Shown one piece after another: positions 1-6,520 of a stretch of 24,288 nt of DNA. Within the stretch, counting starts at the first letter, position 1, and each line of letters starts with the position of its first letter. The stretch spans positions 1 to 24,288 of the forward strand of contig DATGYC010000203.1 of NCBI GenBank assembly GCA_035298385.1, in the 5' to 3' direction. This DNA comes from DATGYC01 sp035298385 (GTDB taxonomy: Bacteria; Bacillota; Sulfobacillia; Symbiobacteriales; Symbiobacteriaceae). The position numbers and the translations under genes are program-made. The notes beneath the pieces were generated by a model, which did not search any database, was not told the origin of the DNA, and saw only the letters and a list, made by a program, of their open reading frames with translations.

Positions 1-35
1 GTTCGTCCTGAGCCAGGATCAAACTCTCCGAAGAA
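1..35 (-). rRNA. rrs: 16S ribosomal RNA, 5' end only (partial)
   Basis: The reverse complement of this edge carries the universal 16S start, AGAGTTTGATCCTGGCTCAG, continuing to GGACGAAC at the window border. The mature 5' end is placed at about 35 by comparison with Gram-positive 16S genes, which begin a few bases before CGGAGAGTTTGATC. The gene runs leftwards out of the window, so only its first ~35 bases are here. The two promoters and processed leader to its right (36-381) belong to this rRNA operon. Confidence 0.95.
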
Positions 36-190
36 AATTTGTAGCTCTTATCTCCTTAAAGGAGACGTTTGTTCGCTTAGCTTGTTCTCTTACCCCTCAC
101 GGGGTTCGATTGGTAAGTGCACTGTTCAGTTTTCAAGGTCCAACCTCGGTAAGGAGGTTCGTCGCTCTCGTTCGTTTCCGGTAGAGGCGA
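36..190 (-). promoter_or_regulatory. rRNA operon leader with boxA-like element and processing hairpins
   Basis: Transcribed leader between the P2 promoter and 16S. On the minus strand, 141-121 reads like the Gram-positive rrn element CTTGAAAACTGAA, the boxA/processing-type sequence typical of Bacillota rRNA leaders and spacers. Small hairpins flank it: 154-159/142-147 (6 bp), 105-101/96-92 (5 bp closed by a GUGA tetraloop of the GNRA class) and 65-60/56-51 (6 bp just before 16S). Antitermination and RNase III processing are the expected roles; this is inferred from family resemblance. Confidence 0.7.
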
Positions 191-197
191 CTTATTC

Positions 198-226
198 ATC
201 ATATCAGCAACCACTTCGTGTGTCAA
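198..226 (-). promoter_or_regulatory. rrn P2 promoter (sigma-A type)
   Basis: On the minus strand a perfect -35 TTGACA (226-221) and a -10 TATGAT (203-198) are separated by exactly 17 bp. An A-rich tract (AAAAAA at 236-231) lies directly upstream of the -35 box, like an UP element. The start site would be near 191, about 155 nt before 16S. This is the stronger of the two rrn promoters. Confidence 0.85.
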
Positions 227-248
227 CCTCTTTTTTCGAGGTCGTTCA

Positions 249-290
249 CTCGGCTCTTTCGAACCGAGAGGCACTCTCCAAGGAGAGTGC
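249..290 (-). promoter_or_regulatory. Two tandem tetraloop hairpins in the rrn P1 transcript
   Basis: On the minus strand RNA, 290-271 folds into an 8-bp stem closed by a CUUG loop, and 2 nt later 268-249 folds into an 8-bp stem (one G-U pair) closed by a GAAA loop. CUUG and GNRA loops are known stable RNA tetraloops, which favours minus-strand RNA as the functional form. They lie between promoters P1 and P2, so only P1 transcripts would carry them. Role unknown. Confidence 0.6.
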
Positions 291-352
291 GATGTGGGCC
301 CCGCAGGAGAGTCTCTCCCGGAGGGCGCCCGGAGCGGCGGTGACAAGTACGT

Positions 353-381
353 ACTTTACCAGCCCCAGGGCGCCCCGTCAA
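353..381 (-). promoter_or_regulatory. Putative rrn P1 promoter
   Basis: Minus-strand -35 TTGACG (381-376) and -10 TAAAGT (358-353) with a 17-bp spacer, about 155 bp upstream of P2. Tandem promoters are usual for rRNA operons. The match is weaker than P2, so this is a moderate call. Confidence 0.55.
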
Positions 382-452
382 CCGAATCGGTGGATGTTCC
401 CCCTTTCCGACAACAGCAGGCGTTCCAGTCGCTTCCCCCGAATACCTCCCCT

Positions 453-1088
453 ATGCAGTACAAGACCTACCTCTTCGATCTAGACGACACCCTCGTCCCC
501 TACGCCGCTCGAGCCGCACGTGCACAGGCATCCCTGATCGCTGCGGGGGTGGACCCGGTCCGCCTTCGTGAACTGGACGTTACCCTCTGGCCCTCGGTCG
601 CCGCCGGACAGCTCTCGATCGAGGCTAAGTGGTATCGCCAGGCAGTCGAGTCGGGCGCCTCACCGGCCCAGGCCGACGCCTTCGTCCAGACTATGTGCCA
701 GTTCGAACTGGCCTTTCCGGAGGTCCTCCCCCTCCTCCAGCGCCTTCAGGGCGCCGACCGTAAGCTAGGCATCATCACGAACGGCCCACCGGGCGCCCAC
801 CAGCGCCAGAAGTTGGCCGTCGCAGGCCTAGAGCGGTTCTTCGGCGAGTTCGTCTTCATCTCCAGTGAAGTGGGCGCAGCCAAGCCGGACCCCCGCATCT
901 TTCACCACGCCCTCCAGGCCCTCGGCTCCAGACCGGAGGAGGCGCTCTTTGTCGGGGACAGCCTACCCGGCGACGCCGGGGGCGCCCTTGGTGCCGGCCT
1001 TGCCGCCTACTGGCTAGACCTGCACCAGACCGGGGCTGCCGTTCCCCCGGGCATCCAGCGTATCACCACCCTCACCCAACTCCCCTAA
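453..1088 (+). CDS. HAD-superfamily hydrolase (subfamily IA phosphatase)
   Basis: A 211-aa soluble phosphatase-type protein. Motif I is DLDDT at residues 9-13 (nucleophile Asp9, acid/base Asp11), motif II lies in GIITNGP, motif III Lys is in AAKPDPRIF, and motif IV is FVGDSLPGD. An alpha-helical cap of ~80 residues after motif I fits subfamily IA, with members such as YjjG/YfnB-type nucleotidases and phosphoglycolate phosphatases. The substrate cannot be read from sequence. I start at ATG 453 because the conserved fold begins at residue 4. The frame stays open back to GTG 294, but that stretch (53 residues) looks non-domain and overlaps the rrn P1 promoter region. The ribosome binding site before 453 is weak. 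It converges on glnA across a shared terminator. Confidence 0.85.
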   Translation: MQYKTYLFDLDDTLVPYAARAARAQASLIAAGVDPVRLRELDVTLWPSVAAGQLSIEAKWYRQAVESGASPAQADAFVQTMCQFELAFPEVLPLLQRLQGADRKLGIITNGPPGAHQRQKLAVAGLERFFGEFVFISSEVGAAKPDPRIFHHALQALGSRPEEALFVGDSLPGDAGGALGAGLAAYWLDLHQTGAAVPPGIQRITTLTQLP

Positions 1089-1094
1089 AGACCG

Positions 1095-1128
1095 AAACAG
1101 CGCCTCCCTTTGCGGGAGGCGCTGTTTT
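1095..1128. terminator. Bidirectional terminator between the HAD gene and glnA
   Basis: A 14-bp perfect stem (1095-1108 with 1114-1127) and 5-nt loop. It ends in TTTT on the plus strand and starts with AAA, giving U on the minus strand. It lies 7 bp after the HAD stop codon and 12 bp past the glnA stop, so it can serve both genes. Confidence 0.85.
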
Positions 1129-1139
1129 GCACGCATGGC

Positions 1140-2561
1140 CTAGTTGTCGAAGTACATCTCGAACTCAACCGGCTGCGGACGGGTCTCCAGAGCGGAGATC
1201 TCCTCTTCCTTTAAGGTGACCCAGGTCTCGATCAGGTCCTTCGTAAAGACGCCACCCTCGAGCAGGAACTCGTGGTCGGCCTTCAGGGCCTCGACGACGG
1301 CACGCAGGGTAGTCGGCACGGCGCCGATCTTGGCCTTCTCCTCATCGGTCAGATGGTAGATGTCCTTATCGAGCGGGCCGTAACCAGCAGCGATCGGGTC
1401 GATCTTGTTCTTGATCCCGTCCAGGCCCGCCATCAGCATCGCTGCGAAGGCGAGATAGGGGTTGGCGGTCGGGTCCGGCGTACGGAACTCAACCCGGGTC
1501 GTCTTCGGCGAGGCGAAGTTGGACGGCACGCGGATGGCGGCCGAACGATTCCCCTTGGAGAAGACTAGGTTGACCGGCGCCTCGTAGCCCGGCACCAGTC
1601 GCTTGTAGGAGTTGGTCGACGGGTTGGTCAGGGCGAGCAGCGCCGGGGCGTGCTTCAGGATGCCGCCAATATACCAGAGCGCCTCCTGCGAGAGGTTGGC
1701 GTAGCCGCCCTCCTTATAGAAGAGATTCTGGCCGTCCTTGGCCAGCGACTGGTTGGCGTGCATCCCCGAGCCGGAGTTCTTATAGAGCGGCTTCGGCATG
1801 AAGGTGACCGTCTTGCCGTAGGCACGAGCGACGTTCTTGACGACGTACTTAAACATAGCCGACTTATCGGCGGCGTCGACCAGGGTCGAGAAGCGGAAGT
1901 TGATCTCATTCTGACCGGCCGAAGCTACCTCATGGTGGTGGCGCTCGATCACGTAGCCCATCTCCTGCAGCTGCAGGGACATGGCGGTACGAATGTTGGT
2001 CTGATCATCGATCGGTAGGGCACGGAAGTAGCCCTGCTGGTACTTCACCTTATAGCCGGAGTTCGGGGCATCACCGCTACCGAAGTTCCAGTGGGCCTCC
2101 CCAGACTCGATGAAATAGTAGGAGGCGTCCGCACCGGACTGGAAGCGGACGTTATCAAACATGAAGAACTCGAGCTCCGGCCCCCAGTAGGAGACGTCAG
2201 CGATGCCGGTCGACTTCAGGTAGAACTCCGCACGCTTGGCGACACCACGTGGGTCACGGCCGTAGTCCTTCAGGCCGGGCTCCTTGACATCGACGAACAT
2301 CGACAGGGTCGGCCCCTCGACGAACGGGTCGAAGACGACCGTGTTCAGGTCTGGCAGCAGGACCATGTCAGACTCTGCGATCCCGCGGAAGCCACGGATG
2401 GACGAGCCGTCAAAGGGCAAACCGGTGAGGAGCACATCCTCATCGACGACGTCAGCCGGGACGGTCAGATGGTGAAAGACGCCGGGGAGATCGACGAACT
2501 TGACGTCAATCATCTTGATGCCCTTTTCCTTGATCAGCTCCATGACCTGTTTGGGGGTCAT
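1140..2561 (-). CDS. glnA: Glutamine synthetase type I (GSI-beta-like)
   Basis: A 473-aa cytoplasmic ATP-dependent ligase making glutamine from glutamate and ammonia. Family signatures are visible: DGSSIRGF near residue 52, the ATP-binding region KPLYKNSGSGMHANQSL, NPSTNSYKRLVPGYEAP, and the glutamate-site NRSAAIRVP. Length, the insert after FDNVRF, and a loop with Tyr402 (LDKDIYHLTDEE) that lines up with the E. coli adenylylation loop point to the GSI-beta subtype rather than the ~444-aa GSI-alpha of Bacillus. ATG 2561 is preceded by AAGGGAG. It follows glnR by 32 bp in one operon controlled by two GlnR boxes. Whether Tyr402 is modified is unknown; no adenylyltransferase gene is in the window. 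Confidence 0.95.
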   Translation of the reverse strand: MTPKQVMELIKEKGIKMIDVKFVDLPGVFHHLTVPADVVDEDVLLTGLPFDGSSIRGFRGIAESDMVLLPDLNTVVFDPFVEGPTLSMFVDVKEPGLKDYGRDPRGVAKRAEFYLKSTGIADVSYWGPELEFFMFDNVRFQSGADASYYFIESGEAHWNFGSGDAPNSGYKVKYQQGYFRALPIDDQTNIRTAMSLQLQEMGYVIERHHHEVASAGQNEINFRFSTLVDAADKSAMFKYVVKNVARAYGKTVTFMPKPLYKNSGSGMHANQSLAKDGQNLFYKEGGYANLSQEALWYIGGILKHAPALLALTNPSTNSYKRLVPGYEAPVNLVFSKGNRSAAIRVPSNFASPKTTRVEFRTPDPTANPYLAFAAMLMAGLDGIKNKIDPIAAGYGPLDKDIYHLTDEEKAKIGAVPTTLRAVVEALKADHEFLLEGGVFTKDLIETWVTLKEEEISALETRPQPVEFEMYFDN

Positions 2562-2593
2562 TCTGTCGCGCTCCCTTCAGATGTGGGGTAGAC

Positions 2594-2971
2594 CTACTTG
2601 CCCGGTTTCCGGTCGAGCATTCGGTTGAGCTCTGCCCGGTTGGCCCCCGTATAGAGGGAGCGGGTCACGGTCGGGGTCCGATGCTGCATGGCGCCGAAGG
2701 GGACCTCGAGCGGAGGGCGGTTTCGCTTCTCCTCCCGGGCGATGAGGTGAGCCTTCACCCGCTCTAGGGTCATCCCGTCATTCAAGAGACGCTTGACCTC
2801 TTTCAGACGGGCCACATCAACCTCCGAATACATCCGATGCCCGCCTTCAGTCCTGGAGGGCTTGATCAGTCCGTGTACCTCCCAGTACCGAATCTGGCGG
2901 GCAGTCAGGCCGGTTAGGCGTTCCGCCACGCCCATGGAATAGACCGGGGCACTACTCGCATCTTGGCTCAC
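2594..2971 (-). CDS. glnR: GlnR, MerR-family nitrogen regulator
   Basis: A 125-aa DNA-binding repressor. An N-terminal MerR winged helix covers residues ~10-80 (GLTARQIRYWEVHGLI, then EGGHRMYSEVDVARL). A short tail follows, ending in SLYTGANRAELNRML, which resembles the C-terminal helix of Bacillus GlnR that contacts feedback-inhibited glutamine synthetase. There is no long coiled-coil effector domain, as expected for GlnR (about 135 aa in Bacillus). The start is GTG 2971 with GAAGGGGGTG upstream. It is the first gene of glnR-glnA, and two sequences matching the GlnR consensus flank its promoter, indicating autoregulation. The operon position and boxes together make the identification strong. 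Confidence 0.92.
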   Translation of the reverse strand: MSQDASSAPVYSMGVAERLTGLTARQIRYWEVHGLIKPSRTEGGHRMYSEVDVARLKEVKRLLNDGMTLERVKAHLIAREEKRNRPPLEVPFGAMQHRTPTVTRSLYTGANRAELNRMLDRKPGK

Positions 2972-3002
2972 GACAACACCCCCTTCCGGCGTCGAGCGTT
3001 CA

Positions 3003-3019
3003 TGTCAGATTTTCTAACA
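3003..3019 (-). promoter_or_regulatory. GlnR operator 1 (downstream of the start site)
   Basis: TGTCAGATTTTCTAACA matches the GlnR/TnrA consensus TGTNA-N7-TNACA exactly. It falls about +12 to +28 relative to the predicted glnR start site, between promoter and start codon. Confidence 0.85.
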
Positions 3020-3037
3020 TGCGCCCTACTCAGTGTC

Positions 3038-3066
3038 AGAATACGTGGATCGCCCGGATGTGTCAA
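3038..3066 (-). promoter_or_regulatory. glnRA promoter (sigma-A type)
   Basis: Minus-strand -35 TTGACA (3066-3061, perfect) and -10 TATTCT (3043-3038) with 17-bp spacing. The predicted start is near 3031, leaving a ~60-nt leader to GTG 2971. One GlnR box lies on each side. Confidence 0.75.
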
Positions 3067-3071
3067 CGGTA

Positions 3072-3088
3072 TGTCAGAAAACCTGACA
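3072..3088 (-). promoter_or_regulatory. GlnR operator 2 (upstream of -35)
   Basis: TGTCAGAAAACCTGACA is an exact TGTNA-N7-TNACA match. It is embedded in a longer palindrome with perfect 12-bp arms (3066-3077 and 3083-3094) whose left arm touches the -35 box. Its centre is about 49 bp upstream of the start site and 69 bp from operator 1. It lies only ~27 bp past the pstB stop codon. Confidence 0.88.
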
Positions 3089-3114
3089 TACCGTGTGGGA
3101 ATATGATTGATACC

Positions 3115-3852
3115 CTATGTTGCATGGGTAAGGAACTGCCTGGCCGCCTCGGTTCGGGGGCGCCCCAGCACCTCGTGCGGGCGCCCCTCCTCCATCAGTC
3201 TTCCCCCCACAAAGAGCGCCAAGTGATCGGCAACCCGGCCTGCCTGTGCCATCGAATGTGTCACCAGGACGATCGCTAGCCGCTCCTTCAGGGCCAGGAT
3301 TAGTTCCTCGATCGCTCGGGTCGATCCAGGGTCGAGGGCAGAGGAAGGCTCGTCCATCAGCAGGACCTCGGGCTCCAATGCCAGCGCCCGGGCGATGCAG
3401 AGCCGCTGCTGCTGGCCACCAGAGAGCCCCCGGGCGTCCTGGTCTAGCCGGTCCTTCACCTCGGACCAAAGGGAAGCCCCCTGTAGGCTGCGTTCAACGA
3501 GATGGTCCAACTCCCGCCCGGCGAGTCCGAAGAGGCTTGGCCCAAAGGCTACGTTCGCCCAGATGGACATGGGGAAGGGGTTCGGCCGCTGAAAGACCAT
3601 CCCGACACGAGCCCTCAGCTCCTCGGGCGCCAGCCGCCGCACGTCCCGCCCATCAAGCAGGACCCGTCCACCCACCCGAATCTGCGGATAAAGGTCATGC
3701 ATCCGGTTCAAGGCGCGCAGAAGGGTTGACTTACCGCAACCCGAGGGGCCGATCAGGGCGGTCACCTGACGATCCGGAATCGCCAGGGAGACCCCGTGAA
3801 GAACAGGATTCCCCCCGTAATCAACCGTCAGTTGCTCGATCCGTAGCTTCAC
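3115..3852 (-). CDS. pstB: Phosphate ABC transporter ATP-binding protein PstB
   Basis: A 245-aa membrane-associated ATPase that powers phosphate import. It shows Walker A GPSGCGKST (35-43), the Q-loop and PstB-typical NPFPMS, signature LSGGQQQR, Walker B VLLMDEPSSALD and the switch His in VLVTHSM. NPFPMS is what separates PstB from other ABC ATPases. It is the last gene of pstS-pstC-pstA-pstB, 12 bp after pstA, starting at GTG 3852 with a G-rich ribosome binding site. No phoU follows; the next element is the GlnR operator of glnRA. No U-tract terminator is seen after it, so some read-through into glnR is possible. Confidence 0.93.
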   Translation of the reverse strand: MKLRIEQLTVDYGGNPVLHGVSLAIPDRQVTALIGPSGCGKSTLLRALNRMHDLYPQIRVGGRVLLDGRDVRRLAPEELRARVGMVFQRPNPFPMSIWANVAFGPSLFGLAGRELDHLVERSLQGASLWSEVKDRLDQDARGLSGGQQQRLCIARALALEPEVLLMDEPSSALDPGSTRAIEELILALKERLAIVLVTHSMAQAGRVADHLALFVGGRLMEEGRPHEVLGRPRTEAARQFLTHAT

Positions 3853-3864
3853 CCTGATTCCCCC

Positions 3865-4662
3865 TTAGCGCTGGAGCCTTGCGCCGAGCCAGCTCGCTGT
3901 CAACTGCACGATCAGAACCAGCCCGACGAGGACCGCCGCCGTCGCCCAGATGCGATTCGGATCGGCATCCAGAATGGTCAGATGGTAGAGATGTGCGGCC
4001 AGAGGGCGCCCCTGGTCAAGCAGGGACTGCGGCTGCCGCAGGTCACCGCCCGCCGTCAGCAGAACCGCTGCCGACTCCCCAAGTGCTCTCCCCAGGGCCA
4101 GCAAGACGCCGGTGACGATCCCCGGGGCTGCCGCCGGGAAGAGGGAGTAGCGAACCGTCTCCCAGCGGGTCGCCCCGAGAGCCCGGGCGCCCTCCCGCAA
4201 CTCATCGGGAACCGTCCTCAATGCCTCCGCACCGGTCTGGATCACCATCGGCAGAAGCATCAGGGCGAGCGTGGCCATCGCCGTCAGGTGCGACCACCCC
4301 CAACCAAGGCCCACCGCGAACAGGCTGAAGCCGAAGAGACCGTAGAGGACTGACGGAATCCCAGCCAGGGCCTCGATCAGGCGGCGAACCTGCTCGACCC
4401 AGAGGCTCGGCGGGGCGTACTCCTGAAGCCAGGTGGCCGCAGACAACCCGATTGGCACGACCAGTAGGATTGCACCGCCAACGATCACGACAGTCGATGT
4501 GAGGACCGGGCGAAGACCCCCAGCCTCCCCAAGGCGCTCCGCTGCCGACCAGAGCAAGGATCCACTCACCCCGGGCAACCCCTTGACCAGAACGAGGCCG
4601 ATCAGACCGCCCACCACGCCCACGACCAGCAGGGCTATCGCAGTGAGGACGGCTCGCATCAT
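3865..4662 (-). CDS. pstA: Phosphate ABC transporter permease PstA
   Basis: About 265 aa, integral membrane permease pairing with PstC. It has a first hydrophobic segment at the N-terminus (AVLTAIALLVVGVVGGLIG) and about five more. The ABC permease coupling loop is EGARALGATRWETVRY, the site that docks on PstB. The start is ambiguous: the 5' end reads GTG ATG GTG ATG ATG from 4671, with GGAGG ending at 4673. I place the start at ATG 4662 for spacing (10 nt); 4671, 4668 and 4665 are possible. It lies 42 bp after pstC and 12 bp before pstB. Confidence 0.9.
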   Translation of the reverse strand: MMRAVLTAIALLVVGVVGGLIGLVLVKGLPGVSGSLLWSAAERLGEAGGLRPVLTSTVVIVGGAILLVVPIGLSAATWLQEYAPPSLWVEQVRRLIEALAGIPSVLYGLFGFSLFAVGLGWGWSHLTAMATLALMLLPMVIQTGAEALRTVPDELREGARALGATRWETVRYSLFPAAAPGIVTGVLLALGRALGESAAVLLTAGGDLRQPQSLLDQGRPLAAHLYHLTILDADPNRIWATAAVLVGLVLIVQLTASWLGARLQR

Positions 4663-4704
4663 CACCATCACCCCTCCGCCACTTCTCCCGCCCCGTTGCG
4701 GGGC

Positions 4705-5490
4705 CTACGGGCGCCCAAACCGCCTCGCGATCGCCCCCATCAAGAGGGAGAGCCCGAGCAGAACCGCTCCCGCCCCAAAGAGTGCCGCCCGATGTATCCC
4801 CACCGAGGTCGGAATCTCCATGGCGATCGCTGATGTGACGGGTTGCACGGCCGGCATCCCGTAGGCAAATCCCGCGTAGTCCCGCCGTACTGTAAGCAAG
4901 ACGATCATCGTCTCCCCAATCGCCCGACCGAAGGCCAACAGGGTTGCTTGGAAGAGTCCAGCCCTGGCGGCCGGTAGGAGCAAGCGCTGGACTGCCTGCC
5001 ACCGGGTGGCCCCAAGGGCGATCGCCCCCTCCCGATAGCCCGGGGGAAGGGCATTCAGGGCCGAAGCCCCCAGAGTGGCCACCGTTGGCAAGATTAGCAG
5101 GCCCAGCAGCCCGAACGTAATCACGAGCCGAAGTCCGTCGCTCCGGTCTCCCATTGCCCGGACCAAGTAGATCCAGCCAAGGGAGCCGATCACCACGGAG
5201 GGCATGCCAGCTAGGACCTGCAGAAGGCGCTGAAGCCAGCGATTGCGTCGAGGACCGGCAAACTCAGTCAGGTAGAGTGCCACGCCGATTCCGATAGGCA
5301 AGGCGACCAGAATCGCCCCACCAGCCACCATCAGCGAACCCCCGATGAGGGCCGGGATTCCGAAACGCCCCAGAGCGGGCCGCCAATCCCATCCCCACAG
5401 CGCTGTCATCGCCGGTCTGGCCTCCCAGAGAAAGTCGAGCCCAATCAACCAGACGAGGGCGGCGACTCCCAGCGTCACCGCCCTCAGCAT
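4705..5490 (-). CDS. pstC: Phosphate ABC transporter permease PstC
   Basis: About 261 aa, six-segment membrane permease. The binding-protein-dependent transport signature is EGAIALGATRWQAVQR, followed by a conserved GRAIGETMIVLL segment typical of PstC/PstA. The frame is open to 5544, overlapping pstS by 38 bp, but AGGTGG stands 6 nt before ATG 5490, leaving a 16-bp gap to the pstS stop. I therefore prefer 5490. It is the second gene of the phosphate operon. Confidence 0.88.
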   Translation of the reverse strand: MLRAVTLGVAALVWLIGLDFLWEARPAMTALWGWDWRPALGRFGIPALIGGSLMVAGGAILVALPIGIGVALYLTEFAGPRRNRWLQRLLQVLAGMPSVVIGSLGWIYLVRAMGDRSDGLRLVITFGLLGLLILPTVATLGASALNALPPGYREGAIALGATRWQAVQRLLLPAARAGLFQATLLAFGRAIGETMIVLLTVRRDYAGFAYGMPAVQPVTSAIAMEIPTSVGIHRAALFGAGAVLLGLSLLMGAIARRFGRP

Positions 5491-5506
5491 CAACGCCACC
5501 TGTCGA

Positions 5507-6313
5507 TCACGGTTCAAGCGGTGTGGTAAGTTCCTCCTGCCCAAGCGGTATCAGCCCCTCCTCCGCCACAATGCGTTGGCCCTCCGCCGACCGGACGAAG
5601 CGCACAAACCGCCAGACCGCCGGCGGTGACTTCGGACCCACCACGAGAGAGACATGGTACTTCAGCGGATAGGCCGGATCCGTATGCGCCATCCCCTCGA
5701 CCCGAATGGCCTTCACCCCGCCCCGCCGAAGATGACGCAAGCCCACATAGCCAACCGCCCGGCGATCGATCATCACCTCTTGTCGGATCAGGGACCCGTC
5801 CGGCGAGATCGGTAGGGCATAGTTGGTCGTCCCGATCACCTCGCTCCAGATGGCGTGCGCCCCGGAGCCGTACTCGCGGCCATGCGGAAGTGTCCGAATC
5901 CGCGGGCCACCAAACTCTGACCAGTACGCGGATCGCCACTCCCAAATCTGGCGCAGATCATCCTTACGCAGGTTGTTCACCGGGTTGGATGGGTGAACGA
6001 CGACGACCAGCACATCGTGGCCGATCGGGATCTCACGCAAGCCGCGGGCCTTCTCTTCTGGCAACAAAGGACGGGCGATCATTCCAAGCGCCGCCATCCC
6101 TCGCTCGAGCGCTAGGATGCCTGCGGTCGAGCCGACCGGCGTGATTGCGAACGCCTCGCCACCTTGCTTCTCATAGACCTCGGCCAGGACGCCGATCGGG
6201 AACATGGCTGATGTTGATCCAGCGATCGTCATTCGCCCGCTTGTCCGTCCGCATCCAATCACCAGCACCAGGGCCATACTCAACCCTATGAGATCGTAAC
6301 CACGCCTAGACAT
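5507..6313 (-). CDS. pstS: Phosphate-binding lipoprotein PstS
   Basis: A 268-aa extracytoplasmic solute-binding protein. The leader MSRRGYDLIGLSMALVLVIG ends at lipobox VIGC, with Cys21 as the predicted lipidation site, so the protein should be membrane-anchored. The mature part begins with the PstS-like phosphate-loop sequence IAGSTSAMFP, and GREYGSGAHAIWSEV is the second ligand region. ATG 6313 has GGGGGG/GGAG upstream and gives a compact signal peptide; ATG 6331 in frame is the alternative. It is the first gene of pstSCAB. A long hairpin ends immediately before 6331 in the leader. No clear Pho-box repeats or -10/-35 could be fixed upstream. Confidence 0.9.
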   Translation of the reverse strand: MSRRGYDLIGLSMALVLVIGCGRTSGRMTIAGSTSAMFPIGVLAEVYEKQGGEAFAITPVGSTAGILALERGMAALGMIARPLLPEEKARGLREIPIGHDVLVVVVHPSNPVNNLRKDDLRQIWEWRSAYWSEFGGPRIRTLPHGREYGSGAHAIWSEVIGTTNYALPISPDGSLIRQEVMIDRRAVGYVGLRHLRRGGVKAIRVEGMAHTDPAYPLKYHVSLVVGPKSPPAVWRFVRFVRSAEGQRIVAEEGLIPLGQEELTTPLEP

Positions 6314-6331
6314 CTCCGTCCCCCCAATCAT

Positions 6332-6387
6332 CGATCAACGATCGCCTGCGGGACTAAAATCGCACAGTCCTCGGCGATCGTCGATCG
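6332..6387 (-). promoter_or_regulatory. Long hairpin in the pstS 5' leader
   Basis: In minus-strand RNA, 6387-6373 pairs with 6346-6332 (15 consecutive pairs, one G-U). An internal loop (GA / CGCA) leads to a further 5 bp (6370-6366 with 6355-6351) and a 10-nt apical loop. The hairpin's 3' foot abuts ATG 6331 and lies 6 nt before the G-rich ribosome binding site used by ATG 6313. No U-tract follows, so it is not an intrinsic terminator. Confidence 0.6.
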
Positions 6388-6520
6388 CAGGTAGTCTACC
6401 CGCACGAAGCAGGAGTTTGGTCCAAGTTGCACAAACTTAGGGAGAGTTGGGGTGGGCGACCTCCGTGGGCGGTGTGATCTAGGCTCCGCCGGAGGTCTCC
6501 GACCACAGGAGGTGAACGAG

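Noticed and set aside
249..268. GGTTCGAAA on the minus strand, resembling a tRNA T-loop
   Set aside because: No acceptor, anticodon or D arm can be formed around it; it is the loop side of an 8-bp hairpin with a GAAA tetraloop.
1272..2591. Several plus-strand open frames across glnA and glnR
   Set aside because: They are antisense shadows of strongly conserved genes without start signals.
3066..3094. Palindrome after pstB as an intrinsic terminator
   Set aside because: No U-tract follows on the minus strand, and the core is an exact GlnR operator, which explains the symmetry better.
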